Shown here piece after piece: positions 49,300 to 58,841 of a DNA stretch of 64,000 bases. The first letter of the stretch is position 1; the number at the start of each line of letters is the position of its first letter. Both the position numbers and the translations under genes were made by a program. The stretch comes from Fontibacillus puldeungensis (lineage in GTDB: Bacteria; Bacillota; Bacilli; Paenibacillales; Paenibacillaceae), in the NCBI RefSeq assembly GCF_042678945.1, contig NZ_JBHTLM010000017.1:1-64000 (forward strand). The letters are read 5' to 3'. The notes beneath the pieces are model-generated. The model did no database searches. It worked only from the letters and a program-made list of their open reading frames with translations, and was not told the DNA's origin.

Positions 49300-51666
49300 T
49301 TATTTCAGTTCAGCCACCGTAACCCCATTTCCGCCTTCCCCATAATTGCCTAGACGGTAACTTTTAATATGCTTGTGTCTTCGTAAATAATCAGATATCC
49401 CCGAGCGCAAAATGCCTGTTCCCTTGCCGTGGATAATGTAAATCTGGCCAAGATTGGCAAGGTAAGCCTCGTCGATAAAGCGATCCACTTCGATTAACGC
49501 TTCCTCCAAATTCGAGCCACGTAAATCAAGTTCGGTCCGAACATTTTCGTCCCGCGTCCGCTTGACATTGGCTGCCGTTCGCTGAACCGGTTTGTTGACC
49601 GGCGCCGATGCTATCAATTCCATATCGTCCAGACTTACCTTCATTTTCATGATGCCAAGCTGTACGAGCGCTTCCTTGCTGCCGGCAAGCTCTACGACAT
49701 GGCCTTTTTGGTTAAGGCTGTAGACCATGACCTCGTCACCCGGCTCAATTCGGCGTGGTTGGTTCGCCGCTTTACGCGTCGCTCCGGTCTTCTTGCGGCG
49801 TTCCGGCTCCGCTTCATCCAGCTGCTTGCGAACGGCTATCAGCTTATGTTGCTTAACAGCCGCCCCTTCCTCTTGGGCCAGCTTGCGCAAATCCTCAATA
49901 ATCTTCTCGGCTTCCTGGCGGGCCTTGGCGACGATGGCGGAAGCTTCCTCCTCCGCCTTCTCGAGCCGCTTATCCTTCTGCTGCTCCAGTTTCTCGAGCT
50001 CAGCAGAATGTCTGCTGCGCAAAACCTCAAGCTCACGCCGCAGCTTTTCGGCCGTTTCCCGTTCCTGTTCTGCTCCAAGTCGGTTTTGTTCCAGAGATGC
50101 GATCATATTTTCGACTCTCAGGTCCTCTTCCTTCACTTCGCCGCGGGCAAACTCCAGAATCCGTTCCGGCAGTCCAAGGCGCTCGGCAATGGCAAAAGCG
50201 TTGCTTCGTCCCGGAACTCCGACTAGAAGTCGATAGGTTGGACTAAGCGTGTTGACATCAAACTCCATGCTGGCGTTAATCACGGCCTTCCGTTCATAAG
50301 CATAGGCCTTGAGTTCACTGTAGTGTGTCGTCGCAACCATCCGACAGCCCAGCGCATGAATATGCTCCAAAATGGCAATCGCCAGCGCGGAGCCTTCGGC
50401 CGGGTCGGTTCCCGCCCCTACCTCGTCAAGCAGCACCAGGCTTTTTGGCGTCATATTTTTCAGAATCGAGATAATGTTCGTCATATGGCTAGAAAAGGTA
50501 CTGAGACTTTGTTCAATGCTTTGTTCATCACCGATATCGGCATAGATCGCGTCAAATACACAGAGCTGGCTTCCGTCCTCGGTTGGCACGAACAGTCCTG
50601 ACATGGCCATTAAACTGAGCAAACCGATCGTTTTAAGCGTCACCGTTTTCCCGCCGGTGTTCGGACCTGTTACGATGATCGTCGTATATTGATTGCCCAA
50701 TTCTACGTCGATCGGAACAACCTGTTCCAGCGGTATGAGCGGATGCCGTCCCTTTCTCAGCTTGAGGTATCCACGGTCATTCATACGCGGCAGCGTGGCT
50801 TTCATTTCCCGAGCCAATCTTGCTTTGGCGAAAATAAAATCAAGCTGTCCAAGCACATCGCTGTCATATAGCAGCAGTTCAGCTTGCTCTCCAACAAGTG
50901 CCGTCAGTTTTTGCAGGATAACCTCGATTTCCCGTTCTTCCTTAAGCCGAGTTTCCCGCAGCTTATTGTTCATCGCAACAATCGACTCAGGCTCGATAAA
51001 CAGCGTTGCCCCGGAGCCAGACTGATCGTGTACAATTCCACCAAAATGGGCGCGATATTCCGCCTTTACAGGGATCACAAACCGGTCACCCCGAATCGTG
51101 ATAAGCTGGTCCTGCAGCATTTTAGAGACCGTAGATGAGCGGATCATGTTTTCGAGCTTTTCACGAATTCGCCCTTCTCCTCCACGGAGCTCCCGGCGGA
51201 TTTGGGCCAGCTCAGGGCTAGCAGAATCCAGCACCTCGCTGCTGTCGTCGATACAGCGTTTGATCGCGTCCTCCAGCGGCTTCTGTTCGCTCAACGAATC
51301 AGCCAGAGTAAACAAAAGCCTAACTTCGTGCTCCTCTTCCATCGAAGCGATATATCTTTTGATCCGGCGAGAACCCTCCAGTGTAGTTGCCACCCCGAGC
51401 AATTCGTGTGGATTCAGCGTTCCGCCGATCCGTGCCCGCTTCACCGCAGGAGTAATATCGACGATTCCTCCAAAGCCGGGGGCTCCTTTGAGCCGATCAA
51501 CTTTAAACGCTTCATCCGTAGCCTGAAGAAGTGTCTTTACCTCCTCCAAGTCGGTAACAGGCCGAAGTGATTCAGCAGCTTGTTTTCCCATCATCGTTTG
51601 GGAGTAGCCCACCAACTGATCTATAATTTTCTGATACTCCATGGTTTTAAAAATTTTATCGTCCAA
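49300..51666 (-). CDS. mutS2: MutS2 endonuclease/ATPase
   Basis: The 788-residue protein has a MutS-like core (1-330), an ABC-type ATPase (IIVTGPNTGGKTVTLKTIG Walker A near 335, ATDPAEGSAL after LLDEVGAGTDP for Walker B), a coiled-coil linker (510-640) and a C-terminal Smr nuclease domain (LDLRGSNLEEAL, IHGKGTGILR). MutS2 acts on branched DNA and, in Bacillus, on collided ribosomes as RqcU. The TTG start at 51666 matches the N-terminus of Bacillus MutS2 in alignment, though the ribosome site is 12 nt away. It lies near zapA and pheST, as in other Firmicutes. Confidence 0.94.
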   Translation of the reverse strand: MDDKIFKTMEYQKIIDQLVGYSQTMMGKQAAESLRPVTDLEEVKTLLQATDEAFKVDRLKGAPGFGGIVDITPAVKRARIGGTLNPHELLGVATTLEGSRRIKRYIASMEEEHEVRLLFTLADSLSEQKPLEDAIKRCIDDSSEVLDSASPELAQIRRELRGGEGRIREKLENMIRSSTVSKMLQDQLITIRGDRFVIPVKAEYRAHFGGIVHDQSGSGATLFIEPESIVAMNNKLRETRLKEEREIEVILQKLTALVGEQAELLLYDSDVLGQLDFIFAKARLAREMKATLPRMNDRGYLKLRKGRHPLIPLEQVVPIDVELGNQYTTIIVTGPNTGGKTVTLKTIGLLSLMAMSGLFVPTEDGSQLCVFDAIYADIGDEQSIEQSLSTFSSHMTNIISILKNMTPKSLVLLDEVGAGTDPAEGSALAIAILEHIHALGCRMVATTHYSELKAYAYERKAVINASMEFDVNTLSPTYRLLVGVPGRSNAFAIAERLGLPERILEFARGEVKEEDLRVENMIASLEQNRLGAEQERETAEKLRRELEVLRSRHSAELEKLEQQKDKRLEKAEEEASAIVAKARQEAEKIIEDLRKLAQEEGAAVKQHKLIAVRKQLDEAEPERRKKTGATRKAANQPRRIEPGDEVMVYSLNQKGHVVELAGSKEALVQLGIMKMKVSLDDMELIASAPVNKPVQRTAANVKRTRDENVRTELDLRGSNLEEALIEVDRFIDEAYLANLGQIYIIHGKGTGILRSGISDYLRRHKHIKSYRLGNYGEGGNGVTVAELK

Positions 51667-51821
51667 GAACGCTCACAACTCCCCTCGGGCTATGATCTCA
51701 TTATAGCGAAAGGATGCAAATTTCGCCATTTTGCTTATAAGGACACATAAGAAGTCTTCTCGCTGAACATCATAATTACGGATAGCCAAACGTACTTACT
51801 TCTAAAAGGAGGCTATGTGCC

Positions 51822-52184
51822 ATGCATTTTCTGGGACATGTCGTACGATTTATCGTTTCTGCCCTGGTTCTGCTCGTTGTAGGCTGGCTTGTACCTCAGT
51901 TCAGTATCGGTGGTTTCGGCAGTGCACTGCTGCTGGCTCTTGTTATTGCCCTGATCGGTTGGGCCATTGAAGGCATCTTTGGACGCAGGGTGACCCCTTT
52001 CGGGCGCGGAATCGTCGGCTTTCTCACAAGCGCGCTTGTGATCTGGCTCGCCCAGTTCATCGTTGCCGGTGTCTCTGTTTCCATTATCGGGGCTTTGCTG
52101 GCTGCTTTGGTCATTGGGATCATCGACCTATTCATCCCTGTAGCAACGCCATTTGATGCAGGTAAGGATAAGGCTACCCGTTAA
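51822..52184 (+). CDS. YvlD/phage-holin-family membrane protein
   Basis: The 120-residue protein has four hydrophobic helices and little else, with the LVVGWLVPQFSIGGFGSALL start typical of the YvlD-type family often labelled phage holin. Its cellular role is unclear; there is no lysin gene and no other phage gene nearby, so lysis is unlikely. AAGGAGG lies upstream of the ATG. It is divergent from mutS2 and followed by a terminator. Confidence 0.8.
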   Translation: MHFLGHVVRFIVSALVLLVVGWLVPQFSIGGFGSALLLALVIALIGWAIEGIFGRRVTPFGRGIVGFLTSALVIWLAQFIVAGVSVSIIGALLAALVIGIIDLFIPVATPFDAGKDKATR

Positions 52185-52201
52185 TCACAGAAACAAAAAG
52201 C

Positions 52202-52252
52202 AAAGGGGTTGTTATGAGTAGCTTAGCTACAATAAACAACCTCTTTCTTTTT
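52202..52252 (+). terminator. Terminator of the YvlD-like gene
   Basis: AAAGGGGTTGTT pairs with AACAACCTCTTT around a loop that has a small AGCTTAGCT-like stem; CUUUUU follows. Confidence 0.75.
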
Positions 52253-52367
52253 ACATAATGGAAAAATGTTCAATAATTTTTCAAAACTGGAACCGTCGTT
52301 CTTCACGAAATCACGGTATGATATTCTTGATTTTGTCACAAATATACGTGATTGCGAGGGCTGTAAT

Positions 52368-52745
52368 GTGAAAAAACATATTGCAATTATTGTGTGTTCT
52401 GTTTTTATGTTAACTTTAGCTGCCTGCAACGGAGAAGATTCCGCCAAAACGACTTCAGCTGGTGAAAGTAACGTCAAGCCGGAAGCCGAATTGGTGATCG
52501 AAGCTTCGAACTACAAGTTCGATCAAACGGAATACCACTTGAAGAAGGATGTTCCCGTTAAAATTGTATTTAAAAACGCCTCCGGCAATCATGGCATACT
52601 TGTTCCGGGACTCAAACTAGAACTCGACCAGAAGGATGATTCCGCTGTCATCGTTCCGAAGGAAGCCGGAGAATACGAAATGGCTTGTTCGGTCATGTGC
52701 GGGGCAGGCCACAGCGGTATGATCGCCAAGATCATTGTAGAATAG
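52368..52745 (+). CDS. CuA-type cupredoxin lipoprotein
   Basis: The 125-residue protein starts with GTG at 52368 (GAGGG 7 nt upstream) and a lipoprotein signal ending in LAAC near residue 20. A cupredoxin domain follows (about 40-125). All dinuclear copper ligands of cytochrome oxidase subunit II are present: His in ASGNHGILV near 83, then CSVMCGAGHSGM (Cys-x3-Cys-x3-His-x2-Met) near 110. It lacks the membrane helices of subunit II, so it is a stand-alone CuA domain on the outer face of the membrane. It may carry electrons or copper; no oxidase genes are adjacent. Confidence 0.85.
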   Translation: MKKHIAIIVCSVFMLTLAACNGEDSAKTTSAGESNVKPEAELVIEASNYKFDQTEYHLKKDVPVKIVFKNASGNHGILVPGLKLELDQKDDSAVIVPKEAGEYEMACSVMCGAGHSGMIAKIIVE

Positions 52746-52764
52746 ACTTGTTAAGTCAGAAAAA

Positions 52765-52817
52765 AACAGCGCGGACTACCGGGACGTAATGCCCAGAAGC
52801 TTCGCGCTGTTATCTTT
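52765..52817. terminator. Bidirectional terminator between the CuA gene and zapA
   Basis: AACAGCGCGG-a pairs with TCGCGCTGTT; AT-rich flanks (AAAAAAA on the left, ATCTTTT on the right) suit both convergent genes. Confidence 0.75.
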
Positions 52818-52832
52818 TACAAGATAAGCATG

Positions 52833-54527
52833 TCAAGTCTGATCCTGTTCAATCAGTTCGATCCATTCATTGTATTCCGTCTGAAGCTTCGCATAATCCT
52901 CTTTCAAACGGCGATACTCCTCTTCCTGCTTCTGGAGATTCTCCAGTTCAGCCTCACGCTGAAGTTGAAGCAGCCTATATTCATGGGACACGATCTCATA
53001 GCTTTCAGAAATTTGCTGCAACTGTTCATCGATCCGGTTCTTTTCATTCTCCAGCGTCTTATAATCGCTAGACAAGGTCACCACCCGTTCTCCACCGGCT
53101 GCGCATTCCTGCTGCCACTGCGCAAGCTGCTGCTGGAGATCGGCCTCCTTCTCGTGCCAAGAGCTAAGCTCCTGCTCCGCTGAAGCCAATTGCTGCTTCC
53201 ATTCCTGCTCATTGCTTTCGGCGGATTGCCGATATTGTTCGAGCTCGTCCGCAAGCGCTGCATACTCCTGAACCTCTTGGTCCAGCTTCTGTAAACGGCT
53301 GCTGAGGCTAGAAATTTCATCTTCCAGTCTTTGCTTCTCTTCTCCAACTGAGTCGGCCTTTTGAAGCGCTGCTTCCCGCTCACGTGCCGCCTGTTCCAGC
53401 TGTAAACGAAGAGCCTCAAGCTGTGTTGTCATATCGTTTGACTTCTCTTGCTCGGACTTCAGCGCGTCCTGAACATTTGTCAAATTGGAAGCCGATGATT
53501 TAAGCTGCTTTTCAAGCTGCTCTCTGCGATCCGTAGCCTCAAGCAGGCTAATCTCCAGTTTACTGATCTCTTCGTTACGTTTTTCAGCAAGCTTTTGCCA
53601 AGATTTTTCGTTCTGCAGAGCATCAGTTACATCGGAATGTAATTTGTTTTCCATCTCCTTGGCTTCTTGAAGCTGCTTCCGCAGCTTGGCCGTCTCGGAT
53701 TCGGCCTTCTGCAATGATTCCTGCAGCACCTTGCTCTGGCGCTCCAACTTTCCGCTGCTCTCAAGCGCACGCTGTTCGGCAGCCTTGGCATTTTGCTCTC
53801 TATGCTGAAGCTGGCTTACCTGCTCCTGCAGCTTGGCTGCCCCGGATTCGGCCTTCTGCAGCGATTCCTGCAGCTCTTTGCTTTGACGCTCCAGCTTGCT
53901 GTTGCTTTCAAGTGCACGCTGCTCGGCAGCTTTGGCATTTTGCTCCCTGTGCTGAAGCTGACTTACCTGCTCCTGTAGTTTTTCGCGTTCTCCTTTTTCC
54001 TTTACCGTAAGCTGTTCCGCATTACGCAGCTTGACCTGAAGCTGTGAGTTGCTGCCGCGCAGCTCGCTTAATTGACGTTCCAGGTCTTGGACGCGCCCTT
54101 TCAGCTTTTGAGCTTCACCATCCCGCTGTCCAATAGAAGCCTCCAGCTTGCCAATTTGCTCGGAAAGTCCTTTCTTCTCATCCTTCAAGCGCTGATTCTC
54201 TTCCTGAAGCGCCTTATACATGCTCTCCTGCTTCACATGAAGCCCTTGTAGAGCCGAATTCTCCTGTACAAGAACAGTATTTTCCTGTTTAGCACTTTGC
54301 AACTCGCTTTGCAGCTGCTCTCCCTTGATTGCCTCTTCGGACATTCGGACGGCTGCCAGCACCGCCAGACGAGGAGTATCCAAATGGGAGTACATCTGGG
54401 AAATGCTGCGCATCAGTTCATCCACACGGCGAGCAACTTGCTTCATATATTCCGCACTGCTGCCGACGATTTTATAAGAAGTCCCGTAAATTTCTACATT
54501 TACACTAATCCGGCCTTGGGTATTCAA
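52833..54527 (-). CDS. zapA: ZapA-type cell division protein with long coiled-coil extension
   Basis: The 564-residue protein begins with a complete ZapA domain (residues 5-75: RISVNVEIYGTSYKIVG, MKQVARRVDELM, LAVLAAVRMSEE), which normally is the whole 85-100 residue protein and bundles FtsZ. The rest (75-560) is a nearly unbroken coiled coil rich in Q, E, L and K. It has a tandem duplication of 49 residues (184-232 and 233-281), exactly seven heptads. The TTG start has GGAGG 8 nt upstream. The position between pheT and mutS2 is the usual place of zapA in Firmicutes. Confidence 0.88.
   Translation of the reverse strand: MNTQGRISVNVEIYGTSYKIVGSSAEYMKQVARRVDELMRSISQMYSHLDTPRLAVLAAVRMSEEAIKGEQLQSELQSAKQENTVLVQENSALQGLHVKQESMYKALQEENQRLKDEKKGLSEQIGKLEASIGQRDGEAQKLKGRVQDLERQLSELRGSNSQLQVKLRNAEQLTVKEKGEREKLQEQVSQLQHREQNAKAAEQRALESNSKLERQSKELQESLQKAESGAAKLQEQVSQLQHREQNAKAAEQRALESSGKLERQSKVLQESLQKAESETAKLRKQLQEAKEMENKLHSDVTDALQNEKSWQKLAEKRNEEISKLEISLLEATDRREQLEKQLKSSASNLTNVQDALKSEQEKSNDMTTQLEALRLQLEQAAREREAALQKADSVGEEKQRLEDEISSLSSRLQKLDQEVQEYAALADELEQYRQSAESNEQEWKQQLASAEQELSSWHEKEADLQQQLAQWQQECAAGGERVVTLSSDYKTLENEKNRIDEQLQQISESYEIVSHEYRLLQLQREAELENLQKQEEEYRRLKEDYAKLQTEYNEWIELIEQDQT
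53685..53978 (-). repeat. 147-bp tandem duplication within zapA
   Basis: Two units, 53832-53978 and 53685-53831, encode nearly the same 49 residues starting LQEQVSQLQHREQNAKAAEQ. They differ at many synonymous sites but few amino acids. The unit length is seven heptads, so the coiled-coil register is kept. Confidence 0.9.
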
Positions 54528-54639
54528 AGCTTTGTGCCTCCTTCGGTCCTCGCTAGATCTGAGATGTCTGGTAACTACACGAAAGTCACATCGAATCTTT
54601 TGTCATACACTGATTCGATGTGACTTCGGCCAATTCCTG

Positions 54640-57090
54640 CTATTTTCTAAGCTCTGCAGCAAAAGTTTCCGCGAGCTGGGCAACGACCTGTTCGTGAACC
54701 GCAGCCACCTCATCATCCGTCAGCGTCCGTTCTTTATGACGGTATACTAGAGACAAGGCAACGCTCTTCTTCCCTTCACCCAGCTTGGAGCCGGTGAAGA
54801 TATCAAAAACTTGTACATTCTCCAGAAGTTCGCCAGCCGTTTGCCGAATGGAAGAGATCATCGCCCCAGTCTCAACCTCCGCATCAACAACAACGGCGAT
54901 ATCTCTTTGCATGGCCGGGAACCGCGGCAGTTCCCGATAAACCACTACGTCACCAGCATATTCATAGATCGGACTCAGCAGCAACTCAGCAACATACGTA
55001 TCGTCAAGGTCCACTTCATGTTGCAGCTCCGGATGAAGCTGTCCAACCGAACCAATCCATAGGTTGCCTTCGGGAACAGTCAAGTAGATGGAAGCCGAAC
55101 GTCCTGGATGGAAGCCCTTTGGCTGATCCGCCACATAGGTAATACGCTCGCCGAGTCCAATGTACTCAAACAGACTTTCCAGTGCACCCTTGATGTCGAA
55201 AAAATCCACCTTTTCGGCCGGAGCATTCCAGCGTTTCTCCTGGCGTTCTCCCGTCAAAAGCAAGCCGAGGGCAGGCACCTCACGAGGCTGCTTCGTCAGT
55301 ACTGCCTCATCCGATTCAAATACATTACCAATTTCAAACAATGCGATATTGTCCAGCTTCCGATTGCGATTATACACCGCAATGTCGATCATTCCCGGAA
55401 GCAAGCTGCTCCGCAATATGCTGCGGTCCTCGCTCATCGGCATCGCCAGCTTGATCTCACGGTTTCCTTCGCTAAACAGCGGGAACTTCGGGCTCATCCC
55501 TTCACGAATAAAGGAATAACCGAGGACCTCCTGCCAGCCACCGTGCACGAGCATGTTCCGCATACTGCGGCGCAAAGCTTGTGACTCAGTATATCCGCCT
55601 GCGGTGGTCGGCCCTTCAATGGCTGTTGATTCGAGGTTATCGTATCCGTACAATCTTGCGACTTCTTCGATCAGGTCTACGTCCCGGGTAATATCTCCCC
55701 GGCGCGTAGGCACCTGCACTTCAATGGCATCTCCAGAAAGATCTCCGTTCTTGAACTTCAGTCGATTCAGAATCGTTTTTGTTTCGAGCGATGAAATGTC
55801 CGTCCCTAAATAATCGTTAAGCTTACGAAGCGACAGGGCAATGCTCAGCTCTTCCGGCTCCTGATTAACGATTTCGACGATGCCTTGGGAGACGCATCCA
55901 CCTGCATATGCTGACATCAAAGCCGCTGCACGGTTCAGTGCCGGTATGACTGCGGCCGGGTCAACTTCCTTCTCAAAACGCTGGGACGCTTCTGAGCGGA
56001 GGCCTAGCTGACGGGATGTTTTGCGAACCGTGCCGCCATCAAATTTGGCCGATTCGAGCACGATATTCGTCGTTTGCTCCGTCACTTCAGAGTTCAGCCC
56101 GCCCATGACGCCAGCTAAACCGACAGGCTGATCATTGCCGTCGACGATAAGCAGAGCACCTGCTTCTATGCGTCTTTCCTGGCCATCGAGCGTAACTAGC
56201 ATTTCGCCTTCTTTCGCGGTACGAACGCCGATAACGCCTCCAGTGATCCTTTCAGCATCAAAAGCATGAAGCGGTTGTCCATATTCCAGCATCACGTAGT
56301 TGGTAATGTCGACGATGTTGCTGATCGGACGGATGCCTGCAGCCATCAACCGGTTTTGCATCCACAGCGGTGACGGGCCTATTTTCACATCAGATATATA
56401 GCGTACAGCATAGCGGCTGCACAGCTCAGGGGCATCGATTTTCACCTTAATCATATCGTGGGCCGATGGGGAAGTTTCAATCAGTTCCTTCTCCGGATCG
56501 GGCAGCTTGATGTCTCGACCCAATATAGCTCCGACCTCGTAAGCAGCGCCAATCATGCTTAAGCAATCGGACCGGTTCGGCGTCAGATCGAAGTCCAGCA
56601 CCTGATCATCGAGCCCAAGCAATTTTGCAATAGGCGTACCGATTTCCGTATCCTCCGGCAGTACAAGAATGCCCTCCTGCTGCTCTTTCGGGAGCAGCTT
56701 GTCATTCATGCCAAGCTCTTTGGCCGAGCAGATCATCCCTTGTGATGGAACGCCGCGCAGCTTAGCTTTTTTGATTTCTACTCCGCCAGGCAGCTTCGCG
56801 CCGACCAGAGCAACCGGCACTTTTTGCCCTGCCGCTACGTTTTTCGCACCGCAAACGATTTGCAGTTCCTCCGGTTCTCCGGCATCAACGATACAAATGT
56901 TCAGCTTGTCGGCATCCGGATGTTTTTCTTTACTTTTCACATAACCGACAATAACCTTGGTAACGCCTTTGTTGCGATGTTCCACGGAGTCGATCTCGAT
57001 TCCGGAGCGTGTAATTTGCTCGGCAAGCTCTTTCACGTTTACTTGATCCAGCGAAATATAATCGGACAACCATTCGGTTGATACTTTCAT
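54640..57090 (-). CDS. pheT: Phenylalanyl-tRNA synthetase beta subunit
   Basis: The 816-residue subunit forms a heterotetramer with PheS to charge tRNA-Phe. Domains: N-terminal tRNA-binding OB fold (about 40-150), B3/4 editing domain (210-385), B5 (405-475), the catalytic-like core, and a C-terminal anticodon-binding FDX-ACB domain (from about 720, RELPRFPAMQRDIAVVVDAE). It lies 26 bp after pheS and is under the same T-box control. Confidence 0.96.
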   Translation of the reverse strand: MKVSTEWLSDYISLDQVNVKELAEQITRSGIEIDSVEHRNKGVTKVIVGYVKSKEKHPDADKLNICIVDAGEPEELQIVCGAKNVAAGQKVPVALVGAKLPGGVEIKKAKLRGVPSQGMICSAKELGMNDKLLPKEQQEGILVLPEDTEIGTPIAKLLGLDDQVLDFDLTPNRSDCLSMIGAAYEVGAILGRDIKLPDPEKELIETSPSAHDMIKVKIDAPELCSRYAVRYISDVKIGPSPLWMQNRLMAAGIRPISNIVDITNYVMLEYGQPLHAFDAERITGGVIGVRTAKEGEMLVTLDGQERRIEAGALLIVDGNDQPVGLAGVMGGLNSEVTEQTTNIVLESAKFDGGTVRKTSRQLGLRSEASQRFEKEVDPAAVIPALNRAAALMSAYAGGCVSQGIVEIVNQEPEELSIALSLRKLNDYLGTDISSLETKTILNRLKFKNGDLSGDAIEVQVPTRRGDITRDVDLIEEVARLYGYDNLESTAIEGPTTAGGYTESQALRRSMRNMLVHGGWQEVLGYSFIREGMSPKFPLFSEGNREIKLAMPMSEDRSILRSSLLPGMIDIAVYNRNRKLDNIALFEIGNVFESDEAVLTKQPREVPALGLLLTGERQEKRWNAPAEKVDFFDIKGALESLFEYIGLGERITYVADQPKGFHPGRSASIYLTVPEGNLWIGSVGQLHPELQHEVDLDDTYVAELLLSPIYEYAGDVVVYRELPRFPAMQRDIAVVVDAEVETGAMISSIRQTAGELLENVQVFDIFTGSKLGEGKKSVALSLVYRHKERTLTDDEVAAVHEQVVAQLAETFAAELRK

Positions 57091-57116
57091 TGTAAGTCCC
57101 TTCCCTCTTCCAAAAA

Positions 57117-58151
57117 TTAAACTCTGGCGAACTGCTGCAGGAAACGCAGGTCATTGTTATAGAAGTAACGGATGTCGTCAACGCCATACTTCAGCATCGC
57201 AATACGCTCTACGCCCATCCCGAAAGCAAAACCGCTATATTCTTCCGGATCGTAGCCGCTCATCTCCAGAACGCGCGGATGAACCATGCCGCTGCCCAAA
57301 ATTTCCAGCCACCCGGATTGTTTGCACACCCGGCAGCCGTGTCCGCCACATTTCATGCAGGTTACATCTACTTCTACGCTAGGCTCCGTGAATGGGAAGA
57401 AACTCGGACGCAAGCGAATTTGAGTTTGCGGTCCGAACATTTTGCGGGTGAATTCCAGCAATGTGCCTTTCAAGTCGCTCATGCGGATTCTTTTGCCGAC
57501 GACAAGTCCTTCGATTTGGTGGAACTGGAAGGAGTGCGTAGCGTCGTCGTCATCACGCCGGAACACCCGCCCCGGGCAAATGATTTTGACCGGTACTTCA
57601 CCTTTCATCGCTTCCATCGTACGAACCTGTACCGGCGAAGTTTGGGTCCGCATCAGAAGGTCTTCTGTCAAATAGAAGGAATCCTGCATATCGCGGGCCG
57701 GATGGTTCTTCGGCAAATTCAATGCTTCGAAGTTGTAATAATCGGTCTCGACCTCCGGACCTTCGGCAATGCGATAACCCATTCCGATAAAAATATCCTC
57801 GATATCTTGAATGACCTGATTCAGCGGATGAATCCCGCCTTGCTTCATCGGGCGTCCCGGAAGGGTCACATCCACTTTCTCGGCAGCCAATCTCGCCTCG
57901 GTCTCCTTCCGTTGGAAGAAAGCTTGCTTCTCCTCAAGAAGTGCTTCGATCGCGCCACGAACTTCATTGCCCACCTGGCCAATCAGAGGGCGCTCCTCAG
58001 CGCTTAACGATCCCATTCCGCGCAAAATTTCGGTCAGCGCGCCTTTTTTACCCAAATACTTAACCCGCAGGTCGTTCAAATGCACGGCGTCCGCCGCTTT
58101 AGAAAGCTGCTCCAACGCTTCGTGCTTGACTGCTTCCAGACGTTCTTTCAT
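57117..58151 (-). CDS. pheS: Phenylalanyl-tRNA synthetase alpha subunit
   Basis: The 344-residue catalytic subunit has an N-terminal coiled coil (1-85) and a class II core: HPARDMQDSFY, the motif 2 region FRRDDDDATHSFQFHQIEG near 200, and the C-terminal GFAFGMGVERIAMLKYG (motif 3). A cysteine pair pattern CMKCGGHGCRVC is typical of Gram-positive PheS. The second of two adjacent ATGs (58151) has AGGAGG 7 nt upstream and gives the usual length. A T-box leader precedes it. Confidence 0.96.
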   Translation of the reverse strand: MKERLEAVKHEALEQLSKAADAVHLNDLRVKYLGKKGALTEILRGMGSLSAEERPLIGQVGNEVRGAIEALLEEKQAFFQRKETEARLAAEKVDVTLPGRPMKQGGIHPLNQVIQDIEDIFIGMGYRIAEGPEVETDYYNFEALNLPKNHPARDMQDSFYLTEDLLMRTQTSPVQVRTMEAMKGEVPVKIICPGRVFRRDDDDATHSFQFHQIEGLVVGKRIRMSDLKGTLLEFTRKMFGPQTQIRLRPSFFPFTEPSVEVDVTCMKCGGHGCRVCKQSGWLEILGSGMVHPRVLEMSGYDPEEYSGFAFGMGVERIAMLKYGVDDIRYFYNNDLRFLQQFARV

Positions 58152-58174
58152 CATTTTTCCTCCTAAAGGCAAAA

Positions 58175-58525
58175 TAAAAAGGCCTTCTCTCCCTAAGGGA
58201 CGAAAAGACCGTGGTACCACCCTTGTTAGAGCATTAGCCAATCCGAGTCAAGTTGACGTGACGGATCATTCTCCATACTCTCACTTTAACGATATAACGG
58301 ATCGAGGACCGGTATCCCCTACTACCCCGGCATACACACCCAGAGGCGGTAGTACGGCGGTTCAAGGAACTGCTTCGGAGCGAACTTCGGCAGTCTAATT
58401 CCATAGAGACGCTCTCAATCTCCGGCATCTCTTCCCTGTAAGGAGGCTTCTGCTTACTCTTCTCCATCATCGCATTTGCTCTTGTTAAGAAGAATCCTGG
58501 CGCTATTCCCACGATTCTTTGACTA
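58175..58525 (-). promoter_or_regulatory. T-box riboswitch leader of pheST
   Basis: On the minus strand the core AGGGTGGTACCACGG is at 58209-58223 and is followed by the terminator GGTCTTTTC...GAGAAGGCC with UUUUU (58175-58210). The upstream ~290 nt form the stem I to III region; the specifier should be a Phe codon. Confidence 0.92.
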
Positions 58526-58531
58526 TTTTGT

Positions 58532-58560
58532 ATTATATGCAATGTTGGCGCCATTAGCAA
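58532..58560 (-). promoter_or_regulatory. pheST promoter
   Basis: On the minus strand TTGCTA (58555-58560), 17 bp, consensus TATAAT (58532-58537), just before the T-box leader. Confidence 0.7.
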
Positions 58561-58616
58561 GCTGTTGATCAAATATGATATCCTTACTCATATAGTAAAC
58601 CATCAAGGAGGACAAC

Positions 58617-58820
58617 ATGAACGGAAACGAACGCAAGAACATTATCCCTGGACTCACTGTCGACATCGTATTGAAAAAAGACCAACCAACCGGCCGTCTA
58701 ACCCGCGGCATCGTGAAGGATATATTAACGAATTCGGTGAGCCACCCTCACGGCATCAAAGTCCGACTGCAGGACGGTCAGGTCGGCCGGGTTAAGGTCA
58801 TTCATCCGGATCAACATTAG
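58617..58820 (+). CDS. ywbE: YwbE family protein
   Basis: The 67-residue basic protein closely follows the YwbE family: NIIPGLTVDIVLKKDQPTGR, LTRGIVKDILTNS and HPHGIKVRLQDGQVGRVKVI. The fold is probably a small beta-barrel like KOW or SH3 domains; the function is unknown. AAGGAGG lies 6 nt before the ATG. It is divergent from pheS, 57 bp from the pheST promoter, and convergent with the GyrI-like gene. Confidence 0.9.
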   Translation: MNGNERKNIIPGLTVDIVLKKDQPTGRLTRGIVKDILTNSVSHPHGIKVRLQDGQVGRVKVIHPDQH

Positions 58821-58841
58821 TAGCTACATGACATTTCCGTA

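Noticed and set aside
51822..52184. Phage remnant suggested by the holin-like protein
   Set aside because: No other phage gene, attachment site or base-composition change is near; the YvlD family is common on chromosomes.
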